The notes beneath the pieces are model-generated. The model saw nothing but the letters and a program-made list of their open reading frames with translations. It was not told the origin of the DNA and ran no database searches. The translations under genes and the position numbers were made by a program. A DNA stretch of 51,393 nucleotides, taken from CAZBYL01 sp964496275. GTDB taxonomy: Bacteria > Synergistota > Synergistia > Synergistales > Synergistaceae. The stretch lies in NCBI GenBank assembly GCA_964496275.1, contig CAZBYL010000009.1, positions 1-51,393 on the forward strand, given 5' to 3'. Positions 9,024-18,109 of this stretch are shown in pieces. How positions within the stretch are numbered: position 1 is the stretch's first letter; the number at the start of each line of letters is the position of its first letter.

Positions 9024-9574
9024 TAGCCTCACTCCAATTTTTTAATTTTAGAGAAACGGATTTTTATATGAGATAAAATACTTGCAAAAATTAAATAAGG
9101 AAATGATTTCTTGTAATATACACTATGAAATTTTTTTGTCAATAGGTAGTGTGATTTTTTTTGTAAAATTTATGGGAGTATATTCCTTGAATTGATTATT
9201 TGTGCAATTAAGTACAATTATGATAAATACTGACTGTGACGGGCTTTGTCAGGAATAACGCCTTTGTGGTGCGGGGGTAATTATACTATAAATTTGCCAA
9301 AAAATTTCTTCATAGAATTTCAAAAGATCCAAAATATACAAAAGTGCACAGCTTGCTCGCCTTGCAAAAAGAAATTGCAGGCGCAGACGGGCCTTTGAAT
9401 ATACCGTCAAAATCGTTCGCATTTCACGCTCTAGCCGGTTTCACCTGCCTTTCGGATTCATATCCGTAAAATATATTTTTATAGTAATCCCAAATACCGA
9501 ACGTGCCCGCAAAATATAAACTTTCCGCATGCCATGATACAAATATTGAAAAACAGCATAAGTTCCAAATAAAA
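9024..9574. promoter_or_regulatory. AT-rich intergenic region with the promoter of the UroD-MttB1 operon
   Basis: This gene-free stretch holds, on the minus strand, TTGACA (9137-9142) and TATATT (9115-9120) with a 16-base spacer. A palindrome GAAAT-G-ATTTC follows at 9100-9110. The same arrangement is seen before the cyclodeaminase-like gene, suggesting a shared regulator. In the rest (9160-9574) I see only AT-rich sequence without a convincing ORF. Confidence 0.5.
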
Positions 9575-9619
9575 AAACCGCCCATGAGCGCAGGGTCTGC
9601 CTGCACTCATGGGCGGTTT
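9571..9619 (-). terminator. Strong terminator of the amidohydrolase-SSS-MttB2 gene run
   Basis: The 20-base arms 9575-9594 and 9600-9619 pair with one mismatch around a 5-base loop (core CCGCCCATGAG). On the minus strand the stem is followed by seven T residues, making a textbook terminator after the amidohydrolase gene. Confidence 0.85.
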
Positions 9620-9698
9620 GCAATTATATTTTCCTAAAATCCTGCGAAGCGTTAAATAGAACGCACCGCGCCTTTTATTTCACCTTACAATTTCACAT

Positions 9699-10949
9699 CT
9701 ACACCCTGCTCTCGGTTTTATATTCCTTTCCCTCTTTCATCACAAAAGAGCAGTCCCGCAAAGCATCCGGGTCTTTGAGGAGGTCTCTCTTCCAGCCTGA
9801 TATATCTGCCAATTTACCCGGTGTTATTGTGCCCGTTATGTCGCTTATGCCGCATATTTCCGCATTTGTCTTAGTTGCCGCTTCAAGCGCTCGGAACGGG
9901 TCTATTCCGTTGTTCAGCCAGCAGTTGTACTCCCACCCGGATTCGTAGTTGTTGTAAACGTCAACGATATCCGTGCCATAGCCGAGTTTGATTTTGCTGT
10001 TGATTATTATTTCTCTTGCATCCTGAAGACGCTGCTGATATTTCTTTAATTTGCGTTTGAAGAAATCGCTCTTTTTTGAAAGGCTCTCTTCATTTTGATG
10101 CACTATGTCCTCGTACGGCATAAATGTGGGAACAAGGTATGTGCCGTTATCCTCTATCATTTTGGCTGTTTCCGCATCCATCAAGGCGCCATGTTCCATG
10201 CAGAAGATGTTGTAACCAAGCAGTTTCTGCATCATGCACGGGGCATAGGCGTGTGCGGATACGGGGATTCTTAGGTCTTTTGCCGTGCTGAAGATTGCCT
10301 CAAATTCCGCGTCGTTCAGTTGGATATCCTGCGGGTCGTCATTTGGGGTGGCAAATCCTCCCGAGCCGAATATTTTTATGAAATCGCAGCCTATTTTCTT
10401 TTCGCGGCGCACCGCACCTGTGAAGAAATCCGCTCCGTTTCCGCATGTCGGACAGAGCCCCATCAAACGGTCGCTAAGGTATGGATTTGCGCTAAGTGAC
10501 TGGCTGGAATCGCCGGAACTGCCCGGCGTGCAGAGGAAATGCGAACCTACAATCAGCCTTGAACCTTCGATTTTTCCGTCTTCTATGGCGCGTTTCACAT
10601 CCACCTCATAAGCTTCGGAGAACCACCCCATTGAGCGCACCGTAGTGAATCCGCCCGCAAGTGTGTTTTTTACACAGGAGGCAGTGGCAAGGGTTCTGTA
10701 GCCGTCAGAGAGGGTCGCGTACTCGTTGTAGAGCTCTTTGTAGTCAAAGAACTGCGGATGCACATGCCCGTCTATCATTCCGGGGGTAACGGTCATTGAC
10801 GTTAAGTCTTTTATTACCGTATTTTCGGGGCATGGCAGGTTGTGCCCGACTTCCAGAATTTTTTTGTCTTCTACCAGTATTTCCATGTCTTCTTGTAAAA
10901 TGGGCTTTATGCCGTCATACAAATATCCGCATTTTATTTTCGTGTACAC
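9699..10949 (-). CDS. Amidohydrolase (imidazolonepropionase/prolidase-like)
   Basis: A 416-residue metal-dependent amidohydrolase. Visible ligand motifs are DGHVHP near 60, the strand FIKIFGSGG whose Lys may be the carboxylated bridge, HAYA, EHGALMD and GYGTDIV with the late Asp. This pattern fits the Xaa-Pro dipeptidase or imidazolonepropionase-like branch, which hydrolyses cyclic amides or dipeptides. The GTG start at 10949 has AGGAGG upstream. It is the last gene of the second methyltransferase cluster, 30 bases after the SSS symporter, and is followed by a strong terminator. Hydrolysis of an imported methylated cyclic amide or dipeptide is an inference from context. Confidence 0.8.
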   Translation of the reverse strand: MYTKIKCGYLYDGIKPILQEDMEILVEDKKILEVGHNLPCPENTVIKDLTSMTVTPGMIDGHVHPQFFDYKELYNEYATLSDGYRTLATASCVKNTLAGGFTTVRSMGWFSEAYEVDVKRAIEDGKIEGSRLIVGSHFLCTPGSSGDSSQSLSANPYLSDRLMGLCPTCGNGADFFTGAVRREKKIGCDFIKIFGSGGFATPNDDPQDIQLNDAEFEAIFSTAKDLRIPVSAHAYAPCMMQKLLGYNIFCMEHGALMDAETAKMIEDNGTYLVPTFMPYEDIVHQNEESLSKKSDFFKRKLKKYQQRLQDAREIIINSKIKLGYGTDIVDVYNNYESGWEYNCWLNNGIDPFRALEAATKTNAEICGISDITGTITPGKLADISGWKRDLLKDPDALRDCSFVMKEGKEYKTESRV

Positions 10950-10979
10950 TTTAATACCCTCCTGACGACTTATGTTTTT

Positions 10980-12371
10980 TTAAGAGAGTTCTGCCTCGGG
11001 CTTTGTGCATAGAGTAACAACAACCAGAACCGCTATAGAGATTGGAACAGCGACCAATGCGCTGTCGAGCGTCGAGATTGTGCCTTTGAGGAATATTTCC
11101 CACACGAGCGTGGAGACGCCTCCCGCAATTATGGAGGAGAGGCCTCCGAGCCTTGTGACTCTGGGCCAGCAGAGAGCGGCCACAAGCGCCGGTGTTATTG
11201 CCGCGCCATAGATTGTGTAGGCATACATAATTATGCCGAGTATGTCGCGGAAGACCGTAATCAGTATGTATGAGAATATTCCGCATAGAATGATCATAAT
11301 TCTGATCGTGGCGAGTTTTTTATCTTCGGAGCAGCCTTTCATGAAATAGGGTTCCAAAACATCGTGTGTCATGTTTGTTCCTGCCGAGAGAAGGAATGAG
11401 TCTCCCGTCGTTATCATAAATGAAACCGCAGCGGCAAGAACGCACCCTCCAAGAAAGAACGGCAGTCTGTACATCGCGACAGATAGAAGCGCCGTGTCGG
11501 GCTTTATGTCTTTTAGGTATGGGATAGCATTCATTGCAAGAAACACTGTCATACAGGAGAGTACCGTGCTGACGATTATGAACAGAAGCGCCGAGGTTGT
11601 CGCTGTTTTTTTATCTTTGGCAGCCGCAAACCGAATGAAGAGGTTTTGGTCGCCCATTGCAAGGAATAGTGTCGCCACTCCGTAACCTATCGTGTCTATG
11701 AATTTGTCCCCGCTTGTAAGGTTGAGGTGGTCGGGAGGTATCTGTGATATAAGCCCCGAGAATCCTCCGGTCTGAGAAAGGAGCACAGGCACGGATACTC
11801 CCATTGATACGAAGATAAAGATTGCGCTTATTGCGTCGGTATAGGCAACAGAGGTAAGTCCGCCCGTCACAGAGAGCAATATTATGACGACTGCGGCAAG
11901 CAGAGTGCCCGCTTCGACGGAGAGTCCCGTTGTAAGGTTAAGAACGTAGCCCGCTCCTTTGAACTGGTAGGAGCATATTCCTATGTAGGCAAGTACAATG
12001 AATATTGTTGCCAAAATGGACGCTGCGTCTCCATATTTTTCCCTGAAGAGCTCGGGGATGGTGATGTTTTTGTTCTCTCTGATTCTTCCGGCAAGGAAGA
12101 GCACAACGATTATCGCAACGGGAGTCGCAAGTTCATAGATCAGCCCCGCCCACGGACCTCTTGTGTAAACAAGGTTCGCCGTTCCCGTTATTCCGCCGCC
12201 GCCGTACCATGTTGCAATAAGAGTCCCTACTACAACCCACAAGGGAAGCCTGCGCCCGCATGTTACAAACTCTTCGTTTGTTTTTACCTGCGTCTTAGCT
12301 ATGTATAAGCCATAAAATACAACCACAAGAATATACGCCATAATAAACCAGAAATATCCGCTGAGTGTCAT
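10980..12371 (-). CDS. Sodium:solute symporter (SSS family)
   Basis: A 463-residue membrane protein with about 12-13 hydrophobic segments. Its N-terminal region has F-V-T-C-G-R-R-L-P and WYGGGGITGTA, typical of SSS importers, and SVAYTDAISAIFIF marks the conserved core. The ATG at 12371 is preferred because AAGGAGG (12381-12387) is 9 bases away; the earlier ATG at 12380 abuts the Shine-Dalgarno. It lies between corrinoid gene 2 and the amidohydrolase on the same strand, so it probably imports the substrate of this cluster. Substrate unknown. Confidence 0.87.
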   Translation of the reverse strand: MTLSGYFWFIMAYILVVVFYGLYIAKTQVKTNEEFVTCGRRLPLWVVVGTLIATWYGGGGITGTANLVYTRGPWAGLIYELATPVAIIVVLFLAGRIRENKNITIPELFREKYGDAASILATIFIVLAYIGICSYQFKGAGYVLNLTTGLSVEAGTLLAAVVIILLSVTGGLTSVAYTDAISAIFIFVSMGVSVPVLLSQTGGFSGLISQIPPDHLNLTSGDKFIDTIGYGVATLFLAMGDQNLFIRFAAAKDKKTATTSALLFIIVSTVLSCMTVFLAMNAIPYLKDIKPDTALLSVAMYRLPFFLGGCVLAAAVSFMITTGDSFLLSAGTNMTHDVLEPYFMKGCSEDKKLATIRIMIILCGIFSYILITVFRDILGIIMYAYTIYGAAITPALVAALCWPRVTRLGGLSSIIAGGVSTLVWEIFLKGTISTLDSALVAVPISIAVLVVVTLCTKPEAELS

Positions 12372-12433
12372 TGTTTCCATCCTCCTTAACTTGTCCTTTT
12401 TATTGTTTTGCTGCTGTATTTTTGTTTAGTAAT

Positions 12434-13075
12434 TTAAGCGATGTTCAGTATTTGCTTTGCCACGACCACGGCTTCGCTTGCGTTTGGTGAATAATATGTT
12501 TTGATCTTATTCGCAAAGTCGGGTGAGGTGGGCGCTCCTCCTATCATTATTTTCATTTTGTCGGACAGCCCCTCTTCTTGTACCGAATCGACTACAGATT
12601 TCATGTTGGACATCGTGGTTGTAAGCATTGCGGACATGGCGAGTATGTCCGGCGAGTATTCTTTGATTTTGTGCACGATTTCGGCGGCACTTTTGTCAAC
12701 GCCCATGTGAAGCACTTCAAACCCGGCTCCTTCCAGCATCATTCCAACGAGTTTTATTCCTATATCGTGAAGGTCGCCCTCCACTGTCACTGTTAATATT
12801 TTTCCCGCTTTGGCAATTCCGGCAGACATTAGCTCTTCTCTTATAAGCTCTATTCCGGACTGCAGCGCCTTTGCGGAGACGAGCACTTCGGGGACAAACA
12901 TCTCTCCGTCGCGAAAGAGTTCGCCGACTTCGTTCATTCCCTTTAGCAGCCCGTCGGAGAGTATCAAAGAAGCCGGTATCTTTGCTTCCTTAGCGGCCGT
13001 AACATTTTCTGCTGCCGCTGATACATCTCCTTCAAGAACTGCTTCGGATATAAGAGTCAGTATTTTGTTTGGCAT
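12434..13075 (-). CDS. Corrinoid (B12-binding) methyltransferase protein 2
   Basis: A 213-residue relative of corrinoid protein 1 with the same layout: a helical cap, then D-x-H-x-x-G as EGDLHDIGI (His103), AMLTTTMSN and the IMIGGAPTS loop. It lies 27 bases after MttB2, so the two should form a methyl transfer pair. The two corrinoid proteins are clearly diverged, arguing for separate substrates rather than recent duplication. Confidence 0.92.
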   Translation of the reverse strand: MPNKILTLISEAVLEGDVSAAAENVTAAKEAKIPASLILSDGLLKGMNEVGELFRDGEMFVPEVLVSAKALQSGIELIREELMSAGIAKAGKILTVTVEGDLHDIGIKLVGMMLEGAGFEVLHMGVDKSAAEIVHKIKEYSPDILAMSAMLTTTMSNMKSVVDSVQEEGLSDKMKIMIGGAPTSPDFANKIKTYYSPNASEAVVVAKQILNIA

Positions 13076-13102
13076 TTAAAGTCCCCCCTTCAGATTGAAG
13101 CA

Positions 13103-14545
13103 TCATATTGTTTCTATTGTGCCTTCGAGCAAGCGCTCCGTGTTTTCGATCATGCTTTCCGGCACTCCGAAGTTTGCCGCCATGCTTTGCAGATCTTTGA
13201 GCATTGAACCGTCCATTTCGGGTACGGTATATTTATTAACATTCTTTCTCAGGAACTTCTCTATCTGTTCATCAAACCCCTTATTAAAATCTGTGGCATA
13301 CCTGAGCCCTATCTCAGGTATGTAGAGAGATTTTTTGAAGTTTGTCAAAGTATGGTCTGATGTTAAGAAGTTACCGCCGTATTCCGTCTCTTTTACGAGG
13401 TCCAATGCCATTGCGTTATCCGTTGTCTCTATATCCCGTTCCAGATATGACAAGCGCCTGAAAAGTTCGACGTCAACCGCGAATTTTTTGGGTGACATCG
13501 AGTTAAAGCTGTCCTGGCAGCCGGCAGTGTGAAGCATAAAGTCCAAGCCTTCGCTGAAGCATGTGTACATGGTCATCATGGACTCAAACGCACACTGAGG
13601 GCTGGGGTATGAGGCATCCGTTATCGCAGCGGGGCCGCGGCTGGGAAGTCCGTAGAATTTTGCCAGACCGGCTGCATAGCGGATACCTATGCACATTTCA
13701 GGAGCGCCGAAAATGGCTCTGCTCGTTTTCATATCGGCTCCGCTTACCGGAATGCCGTAGATTGCCGGCGTTCCCTCTTCTATCATCTGAGAAAGAGCTA
13801 TTCCCGAAAGAATCTCGGCGTTGCCGACGGCGATTGCACCGCCAAGCGTCACAGGGCCCGTGAGTCCCGTAATTACTCCGGACGTGAATGAGAATGGCTG
13901 CCGATATTCCGCCAACACTCTTATCACATCAACGGTTCTCGGATCCATGTTCAGCGGAGAAATGCTGTCTACGAGATAGACCGTTTTGGCGGATTTGCGG
14001 AAAGCTTCCTTGCCTCCGAACAGCACCGCACCCATTTCCATCATGGCGCGGGTCTCCCGTTCGCTCCCTGCCGGGCAAAAGAGAACTTTTTCGGAGCCGC
14101 GAAGTATCGTATACCACATGAGCAGTGTTACTATCTCCGACGAACATTCATTCGGCTGACACAAAATACCGCCGTTTATTTTAAATTCGTTCAGCACTTC
14201 GACCTGCTTCAGGAAATAGATGAAGTCCTTGAGGGTTGAAGATCTTGTGTTATTTTCAAAATCCTGAACGTACGGGGATCCATAGGCAGGTACGGCATAG
14301 TGCATACCGTTTCCCATCTCTATGCTGTATTTGGGATTACGCGCTTCCATAAGAAATTTTGACGGCGCTTTCTTCACGTACTTCATAAGAGTCTCTTCAT
14401 CAAAACGTACTATTTCTCCGTCCACAACAGCACCATGCTTCTTAAATATCTCAAGAGCCTGCGGACTGGGATAGCGTATGCCCTTTTTATTCAGCAGTTC
14501 CATTGAAGAATCATGTATTTTGCCAATTTTCTCATTCAAATCCAT
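13103..14545 (-). CDS. MttB-family methyltransferase 2, non-pyrrolysine
   Basis: A 480-residue MttB-superfamily protein without an internal amber codon. Recognisable blocks are SGVITGLTGPVTLGGAIAVG and AKFYGLPSRGPAAITDA, matching the barrel motifs of MttB1 but with much divergence. The start is the ATG at 14545 (M-D-L-N-E-K) with GGGAG 8 bases upstream; an in-frame extension to 14623 has no support. It is followed by corrinoid protein 2, then SSS and amidohydrolase genes. It should demethylate a quaternary or N-methyl amine onto corrinoid protein 2. No dedicated MtaA-like acceptor enzyme is in this cluster, so it may share the one in cluster 1. Confidence 0.9.
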   Translation of the reverse strand: MDLNEKIGKIHDSSMELLNKKGIRYPSPQALEIFKKHGAVVDGEIVRFDEETLMKYVKKAPSKFLMEARNPKYSIEMGNGMHYAVPAYGSPYVQDFENNTRSSTLKDFIYFLKQVEVLNEFKINGGILCQPNECSSEIVTLLMWYTILRGSEKVLFCPAGSERETRAMMEMGAVLFGGKEAFRKSAKTVYLVDSISPLNMDPRTVDVIRVLAEYRQPFSFTSGVITGLTGPVTLGGAIAVGNAEILSGIALSQMIEEGTPAIYGIPVSGADMKTSRAIFGAPEMCIGIRYAAGLAKFYGLPSRGPAAITDASYPSPQCAFESMMTMYTCFSEGLDFMLHTAGCQDSFNSMSPKKFAVDVELFRRLSYLERDIETTDNAMALDLVKETEYGGNFLTSDHTLTNFKKSLYIPEIGLRYATDFNKGFDEQIEKFLRKNVNKYTVPEMDGSMLKDLQSMAANFGVPESMIENTERLLEGTIETI

Positions 14546-14690
14546 GGTATCCACTCCCTTGGAGTCAATTTGTGATGGGTGGTTTTCTGCCGTGTATCCG
14601 CACGACGCAAGATATAAAATCACCCGTGGAACATTTCAACTGCAAGACGCTCCTCTAGCTTTAAAATATGTTCCGAAAAGGTGCGCGCAG

Positions 14691-15989
14691 CTATGACTTG
14701 GCTTTGGAAAGCAGTTTCTGCTGTCTGAGAAAAGCTCTCTTCTCTCTCGTAATGTGCTGCCACACGATAGAGGTGATAAATCCTATGACACTGAGAACTA
14801 TCAGGATTGTGAAGAAAAATTTATAACCGCCGGGGCCGGGGCGGGCATCAAGGCACATACCGGCAATTATGGGCATAATCATTTCTGTGCTGTAGCCCAA
14901 AGGTGTGATTATCGCAGTAGCGGCTCCCGTGGTTGAGAGAGGATAATCACCCTCCTCAAGGATTGCAAAATGTAAGGACTGAATTCCATACATGGATGCA
15001 TATATGGCAGCGCAAAACACAAGGAGCAGGAATATAAGAGAGGGTTTTCCCGGAATAAGAACCAATGCCAATAAACCACTCGTCATAATGACATATAATA
15101 TACTTAGCATCTTTGACGAACCTATTCTATCGGCAAGGAACCCCGTCGCAAAGCACCCCACTGGACGACAGTACTGTGAGAAATACCCCATTGCTGCGGC
15201 AAAGACGGCCGACGCTCCGAAAACAAGCGTTGCATACGGTGTGATGTAAAAGTAACTGATAATTGTAGAATAGGAAGTGAAAATTACGATTGTGCACAGC
15301 CATGTCGTGGGCATCTTCGCTACTTTGATAAAGGCTTCTTTATCAAAAACCTTTTTCGACAGCTCCACCTTTTCGCCGCCGCGAACTTCCGGATCCCTGT
15401 AAAGAAGGTAGACCAAAACTCCAAGCAGTGTACATATCGTTGAATACACGGCTATTACTGCGGATAGAGCAGTCTTGTCATTAAATTTTGCCGCAAGATA
15501 TCCGAAAAGAGAGAGGATTATCGCAGACTGCACCATATTAACAATGCCGCGTCCGCCTTCGAAAAGCCCGAACGCACGTCCCTGCTCGTCCGAGTCCGCA
15601 AGAGAGCGAATAGCCTTTACGAGAGCACTCCAGAAAGTCACTATCGAAGTAATGCCAAGAGCCAAATGTATCCCAAGCACGACAGGATATGGTGGGTACG
15701 TCAGCAGAACATATCCGAGCAGCCCTGTTGTTACAAGAGAAATTGTAAGCAAATTTCTCGTAGGCCACCTGTCGGCAAAGAACCCGCCGAACATATATCC
15801 GATAATAGCGGTTCCGCCAAAAGCGCTCCCCAGCGCGCCCATTTGTGTATTGCTTATATTAAAAAGCTTTACAAAAGCATCATAATAATAGTATCTGAAA
15901 TACGGCAAGGCATAAATCAATGCTCCGGACACTATAAGGATAAGCAGTGTCGGCATATTTCTCTTTAGACTACTTTTCGCTGCGGTCAT
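14691..15989 (-). CDS. Major facilitator superfamily transporter
   Basis: A 432-residue MFS protein with about 12 membrane segments. The loop 2-3 motif appears as GGFFADRWPTRN and its second-half repeat as TGFLADRIGSSK. The ATG at 15989 is preferred, 9 bases after AAGGAGG; the upstream ATG at 15998 overlaps it. It is co-oriented with the MttB2 cluster and preceded by a structured region (16036-16137). An uptake or product export role in the same pathway is inferred; no substrate can be assigned. Confidence 0.85.
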   Translation of the reverse strand: MTAAKSSLKRNMPTLLILIVSGALIYALPYFRYYYYDAFVKLFNISNTQMGALGSAFGGTAIIGYMFGGFFADRWPTRNLLTISLVTTGLLGYVLLTYPPYPVVLGIHLALGITSIVTFWSALVKAIRSLADSDEQGRAFGLFEGGRGIVNMVQSAIILSLFGYLAAKFNDKTALSAVIAVYSTICTLLGVLVYLLYRDPEVRGGEKVELSKKVFDKEAFIKVAKMPTTWLCTIVIFTSYSTIISYFYITPYATLVFGASAVFAAAMGYFSQYCRPVGCFATGFLADRIGSSKMLSILYVIMTSGLLALVLIPGKPSLIFLLLVFCAAIYASMYGIQSLHFAILEEGDYPLSTTGAATAIITPLGYSTEMIMPIIAGMCLDARPGPGGYKFFFTILIVLSVIGFITSIVWQHITREKRAFLRQQKLLSKAKS

Positions 15990-16035
15990 ATGTAACATCC
16001 TCCTTTTAATTATTTGAGGATTGAGTTACACTACA

Positions 16036-16137
16036 AAACGGTGGGCAACTTCCTTCGAGAGAGATGGTGCGTATTGTAATTTAACATCGGAAAGAGTTGC
16101 CGCTCTTTCTACATTGCAATATGCACCTCCACCGTTT
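16036..16137 (+). ncRNA. Candidate structured RNA with three nested stems and a possible pseudoknot
   Basis: P1 pairs 16036-16044 with 16129-16137 (9 bp). P2 pairs 16066-16079 with 16114-16127 (14 bp). P3 pairs GAAAGAG (16090-16096) with CTCTTTC (16103-16109). GGCAACT (16044-16050) is complementary to AGTTGCC (16095-16101) in and beside the P3 loop. In P2 the two non-Watson-Crick positions are G-U on the plus strand but A-C on the minus strand, which favours a plus-strand RNA, although position would suit a leader of the minus-strand MFS gene. No known family is recognised; a small MITE-like element is an alternative. Confidence 0.4.
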
Positions 16138-16184
16138 AGGCATAATCTCCTCATCTTATATTACATCTCCCAATTTTAAGACAC

Positions 16185-17282
16185 CTATACTTTCAGAATG
16201 TGGCAATTCAAATCCTTCGATGTTTTTGTAAGCACTCTGGCTCCATCAGCCGTAACCAAAATATCATCTTCGACTCTCACTCCGCCTATACCGGCAAGGT
16301 AAATACCGGGCTCTATCGTAAAAGTCATCCCCTCTTCGAGAATAAGATCGTTTACGGGAGTAATATACGGCTCCTCATGAACACTGAGCCCCAGACCGTG
16401 TCCTGTTCTGTGAAGGAAGTACTCGCCGTATCCTGCCTTTGTAATATAATCGCGTGCAGCCTTATCGATATCACGTGCCGGTACGCCGGGTCTTACAGCC
16501 GCTATTGCCGCAAGATTCGCTCCCTTTGCGATATTGTAAATTTCTTCCAGCTTTGGATTGCCGATATGACCGACAAAGAAACAGCGCGTTATATCAGACC
16601 AATAGTGCTCATAATAGGCACAGAAATCTATCAGTATTATGTCACCCTCTTTAAAGCGATAATCGCCGGAAACTCCGTGAGGATTTGCCGAATTATCAGC
16701 ACCGAGAACGAGAATTATAAACTCATCCGTAACCACGCCTGGCACATTTGCCATATACGTATACAGCATAAGATTCAGTTCCTTCTCCGTCATTCCGACT
16801 CTTACCTTATCGGAAATATACACCAGAGCCTCATCGACAATATCTGCGGCCCGCTGCATAATCTCTATCTCGTCGGCATCCTTATACATGCGGAGTTTTG
16901 AAACAACATCTTTAATATCACGCACATCATTCGCGGCACCCTTTAAAATTTCTCCCACGGCCATCGAAAAATACTTTGTTTCAACGGCAAGAACGGCGCA
17001 ATTGTCCACAACCTTCTTAACGCTCTCCCCGGGGCCGTCCGTATCGGAATACACAACCTCCTCAACCCGCCCCCTCATGCAGCCCGTATCGACGCTCGGA
17101 TTTATCATCACACACGTCTCATTCGCCGCATCAAGAACAAGACCGTAAAACCTTTCATACGGAGTTACATGTATACCGGTAAAATAATTAATTGACATCG
17201 GATCACCCAAAATAGCCTTTTGAAACCCCGCTTCTCTCAATGATTCGTATGCTTTTTTACGTCTTACCTCAATCACACCCAT
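16185..17282 (-). CDS. M24 family metallopeptidase (Xaa-Pro aminopeptidase/creatinase-like)
   Basis: A 365-residue protein with the N-terminal creatinase-type domain and the C-terminal pita-bread fold. Metal ligands are visible in order: Asp in LIDFCAYY, Asp in WSDITR, His in HRTGHGLGLSVHE, Glu in TIEPGIY and Glu in VRVEDD. All five are present, which favours a metal-dependent peptidase over creatinase. The start is the ATG at 17282, with GGAGGGG upstream. It may release N-terminal residues from proline-containing or N-methylated dipeptides, which would fit the prolidase-like amidohydrolase and PutP-like symporter nearby. Confidence 0.86.
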   Translation of the reverse strand: MGVIEVRRKKAYESLREAGFQKAILGDPMSINYFTGIHVTPYERFYGLVLDAANETCVMINPSVDTGCMRGRVEEVVYSDTDGPGESVKKVVDNCAVLAVETKYFSMAVGEILKGAANDVRDIKDVVSKLRMYKDADEIEIMQRAADIVDEALVYISDKVRVGMTEKELNLMLYTYMANVPGVVTDEFIILVLGADNSANPHGVSGDYRFKEGDIILIDFCAYYEHYWSDITRCFFVGHIGNPKLEEIYNIAKGANLAAIAAVRPGVPARDIDKAARDYITKAGYGEYFLHRTGHGLGLSVHEEPYITPVNDLILEEGMTFTIEPGIYLAGIGGVRVEDDILVTADGARVLTKTSKDLNCHILKV

Positions 17283-17350
17283 AAAAACCCCTCCGATCTG
17301 CATTAAGTGATAAGTAACCTGACAAAAGACTGCCGCACTGCCTCCTTTTC

Positions 17351-18061
17351 CTAAAACTCATCCGATTCTGAATCCTCCGCGTTTGACACTCCGAAATCGT
17401 AATACTTCAATATATACTTCTTCTGCTTCTTAAATGACCAATGCTTATCCTTTATAAAATGCACTGCCTTATACAAATCTCTCTCTTCTATGGCATCTAT
17501 CAGCCCGTCATGCTGATCACAGCAAATAAGTTCCCAATCTATAGAGTGAACGATATTCGTCGGGCAATAAAAAAGGCGCGACCACGTATTAGACCACAAA
17601 GTCTGTACGTAAGAGTTCTCGGACAAACTTAAATAAATCGTATGAAACGTCTTATTCAAAGACCTGCTGTTATCAAACTCATTTGTATATGCGCACTCGC
17701 GAATCTCTTCGTTTATCTTTCTCATAATCCTGCAATGCTCTTTTTTCAGATTAAAAATTGCGCTCTCCATTGCGTAAGATTCTAAAACTGCAAGCATACC
17801 GTAATAATTCTCGATATCCTTCAGCGAAAACTCTCTCAGCATAATTCCCCTGCGCGGCAGAATATTTACCATACCCTCACACTCCAACTGCAAAAGAGCA
17901 TCCCGCAAAGGAGTAATACTTATGCCGAGTTCGGTACTAAGCTGCCTCAGATTGATAAAATCGCCTGGGCGTATCTGGTGCGACCCTATCTCTTTTTTCA
18001 AATAATCACAAACCTGCTCCCTCAATGGTTTTGTATAAAACTTTGTTTCAGATACACCCAT
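17351..18061 (-). CDS. GntR family transcriptional regulator (FCD type)
   Basis: A 236-residue regulator. The N-terminal winged helix-turn-helix has the GntR signature LRQLSTELGISITPLRDALLQLE, ending in the wing LPRRGIMLREF. The all-helical C-terminal part fits the FadR/FCD effector domain. The start is placed at the ATG at 18061 with GGGGGTG upstream. It is the first gene of the run containing M24, MFS and MttB2, and a palindrome at 18110-18133 lies just before it. It probably regulates itself and the downstream cluster in response to a small organic acid or amino acid. Confidence 0.88.
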   Translation of the reverse strand: MGVSETKFYTKPLREQVCDYLKKEIGSHQIRPGDFINLRQLSTELGISITPLRDALLQLECEGMVNILPRRGIMLREFSLKDIENYYGMLAVLESYAMESAIFNLKKEHCRIMRKINEEIRECAYTNEFDNSRSLNKTFHTIYLSLSENSYVQTLWSNTWSRLFYCPTNIVHSIDWELICCDQHDGLIDAIEERDLYKAVHFIKDKHWSFKKQKKYILKYYDFGVSNAEDSESDEF

Positions 18062-18109
18062 TTGAGACACCCCCGAAAGATATAAACTCCACAGCAACCC
18101 GAGACCAAC

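Noticed and set aside
9424..9623. Two short minus-strand ORFs after the amidohydrolase gene
   Set aside because: They run through the strong terminator hairpin (9575-9619) and lack ribosome sites.
6072..14545. Pyrrolysine-containing MttB
   Set aside because: Neither MttB-like gene has an in-frame TAG, and no pyl genes are seen; both fit the non-pyrrolysine branch.
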